Assembly: GCA_030043175.1 (NCBI GenBank)
Contig: JASHYD010000110.1
Span: 1-6,192, forward strand
Reading direction: 5' to 3'
DNA from: Xanthobacteraceae bacterium
GTDB taxonomy: Bacteria > Pseudomonadota > Alphaproteobacteria > Rhizobiales > Xanthobacteraceae
Length of the DNA stretch: 6,192 nucleotides
Part shown: positions 5,832 through 6,192 of the stretch, in pieces
Layout of the letters: the number at the start of each line of letters is the position of its first letter
Numbering within the stretch: the stretch's first letter is position 1
Notes under the pieces: generated by a model
The model's database searches: none
What the model was told of the DNA's origin: nothing
Seen by the model: the letters and a program-made list of their open reading frames with translations, nothing else
Translations under genes and position numbers: made by a program

Positions 5832-6192
5832 GTGCGTCGTGACAAGGCGGCGCTTTCCAGTGGGATGCAGGCCCCCACCCAGCGGACGCTCGCTCTAAGC
5901 CGGAGCAGCGATGGACGGGACGAAGGAGCTAAAGCCTTCGTAAAACCTGACACCAATTGGTGACAGAGCGAGGGTTCAGCCACGTAACGCGAGTGAGCGC
6001 CTCGAAAACGACGATGCGCAAGCCGACCTGACGACCCTTTTGGCGACAGGCTGCCGCGTCCGGGTTGGCGAGTGAAACCGCCCAGGCGCTGCGCCGGGTG
6101 GTGGCGACAGCATGTACACAAGGAAAGCGTACGCGACACGGGAGTCAGACCAAGTTTCTTAAGCCCACGAAGGACAGGCGTTTTGGGGAGGC
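5832..6192 (+). mobile_element. 5' part of a group II intron (RmInt1-like, domain I), continuing past the window
   Basis: The element begins with GTGCG (5832-5836), matching the group II 5' consensus GUGYG; GTGTG at 5830 is an alternative start. What follows is structured RNA, not protein. One helix is CGAAGG/CCTTCG closing a loop around 5921-5941. Another is the palindrome CACCAATTGGTG (about 5951-5962). A GTAC...GTAC helix (about 6114-6131) encloses AAGGAAAGC. Segments such as GCGGACGCTCGCTCTAAGCC and GGAGCTAAAGCCTTCGTAAA look, from memory, like the 5' region of rhizobial RmInt1-class introns. Such introns self-splice and reinsert into DNA using an intron-encoded reverse transcriptase/maturase. 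That ORF would lie right of the window, so intactness cannot be judged. The 106-aa minus-strand frame here (5819-6139) is an antisense shadow. Confidence 0.8.

Noticed and set aside
5819..6139. 106-codon minus-strand frame over the right end
   Set aside because: The same bases are explained by group II intron structure on the plus strand; the translation has no protein family features.
1..6192. CRISPR array, toxin-antitoxin pair, phage integrase or defence system
   Set aside because: No regularly spaced repeats, no recognisable toxin or antitoxin motifs, and no integrase were seen on either strand.

Overview
The window looks like a piece of an alphaproteobacterial chromosome, most likely Hyphomicrobiales of the Bradyrhizobium/Nitrobacteraceae type. 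Reasons: GC-rich DNA with GC-rich third codon positions, an HWE-type sensor kinase, a catalase-like fragment and a small basic protein of kinds I associate with that group, and a group II intron whose 5' part resembles the rhizobial RmInt1 class. The assignment rests on protein resemblance from memory, not on a search.

Layout: (1) 1-297, the broken middle of a catalase-related peroxidase gene, cut by the window edge. (2) 322-395, a complete tRNA-Gly(UCC) on the minus strand with encoded CCA. (3) 396-1331, largely unassigned DNA with two small minus-strand ORFs that overlap by ATGA (541-717 and 714-929). (4) 1332-3563, a multi-PAS HWE histidine kinase gene broken by at least four frame disruptions, one of them a 41/42-bp tandem duplication. 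(5) About 3553-4070 on the minus strand, a heavily frameshifted IS701-family (DDE) transposase remnant that abuts the 3' end of the kinase. (6) 4228-5079, an intact exported or membrane-anchored gluzincin-type metalloprotease. (7) 5187-5400, a frameshifted XRE-family regulator remnant. (8) 5597-5800, an intact 67-aa basic helical protein, probably DNA-binding. (9) From about 5832 to the right edge, the 5' ribozyme part of a group II intron on the plus strand, which continues outside the window.

The genes do not form one pathway. The picture is an eroding accessory region next to a tRNA gene: four broken genes, one mobile intron, and two intact-looking genes between them. I see no new multi-gene system. 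The most informative observations are the compensating frame changes in the kinase, the transposase remnant at its 3' end, and the similarity between the 5' flank of the intron and a sequence at 233-252 in the catalase fragment.
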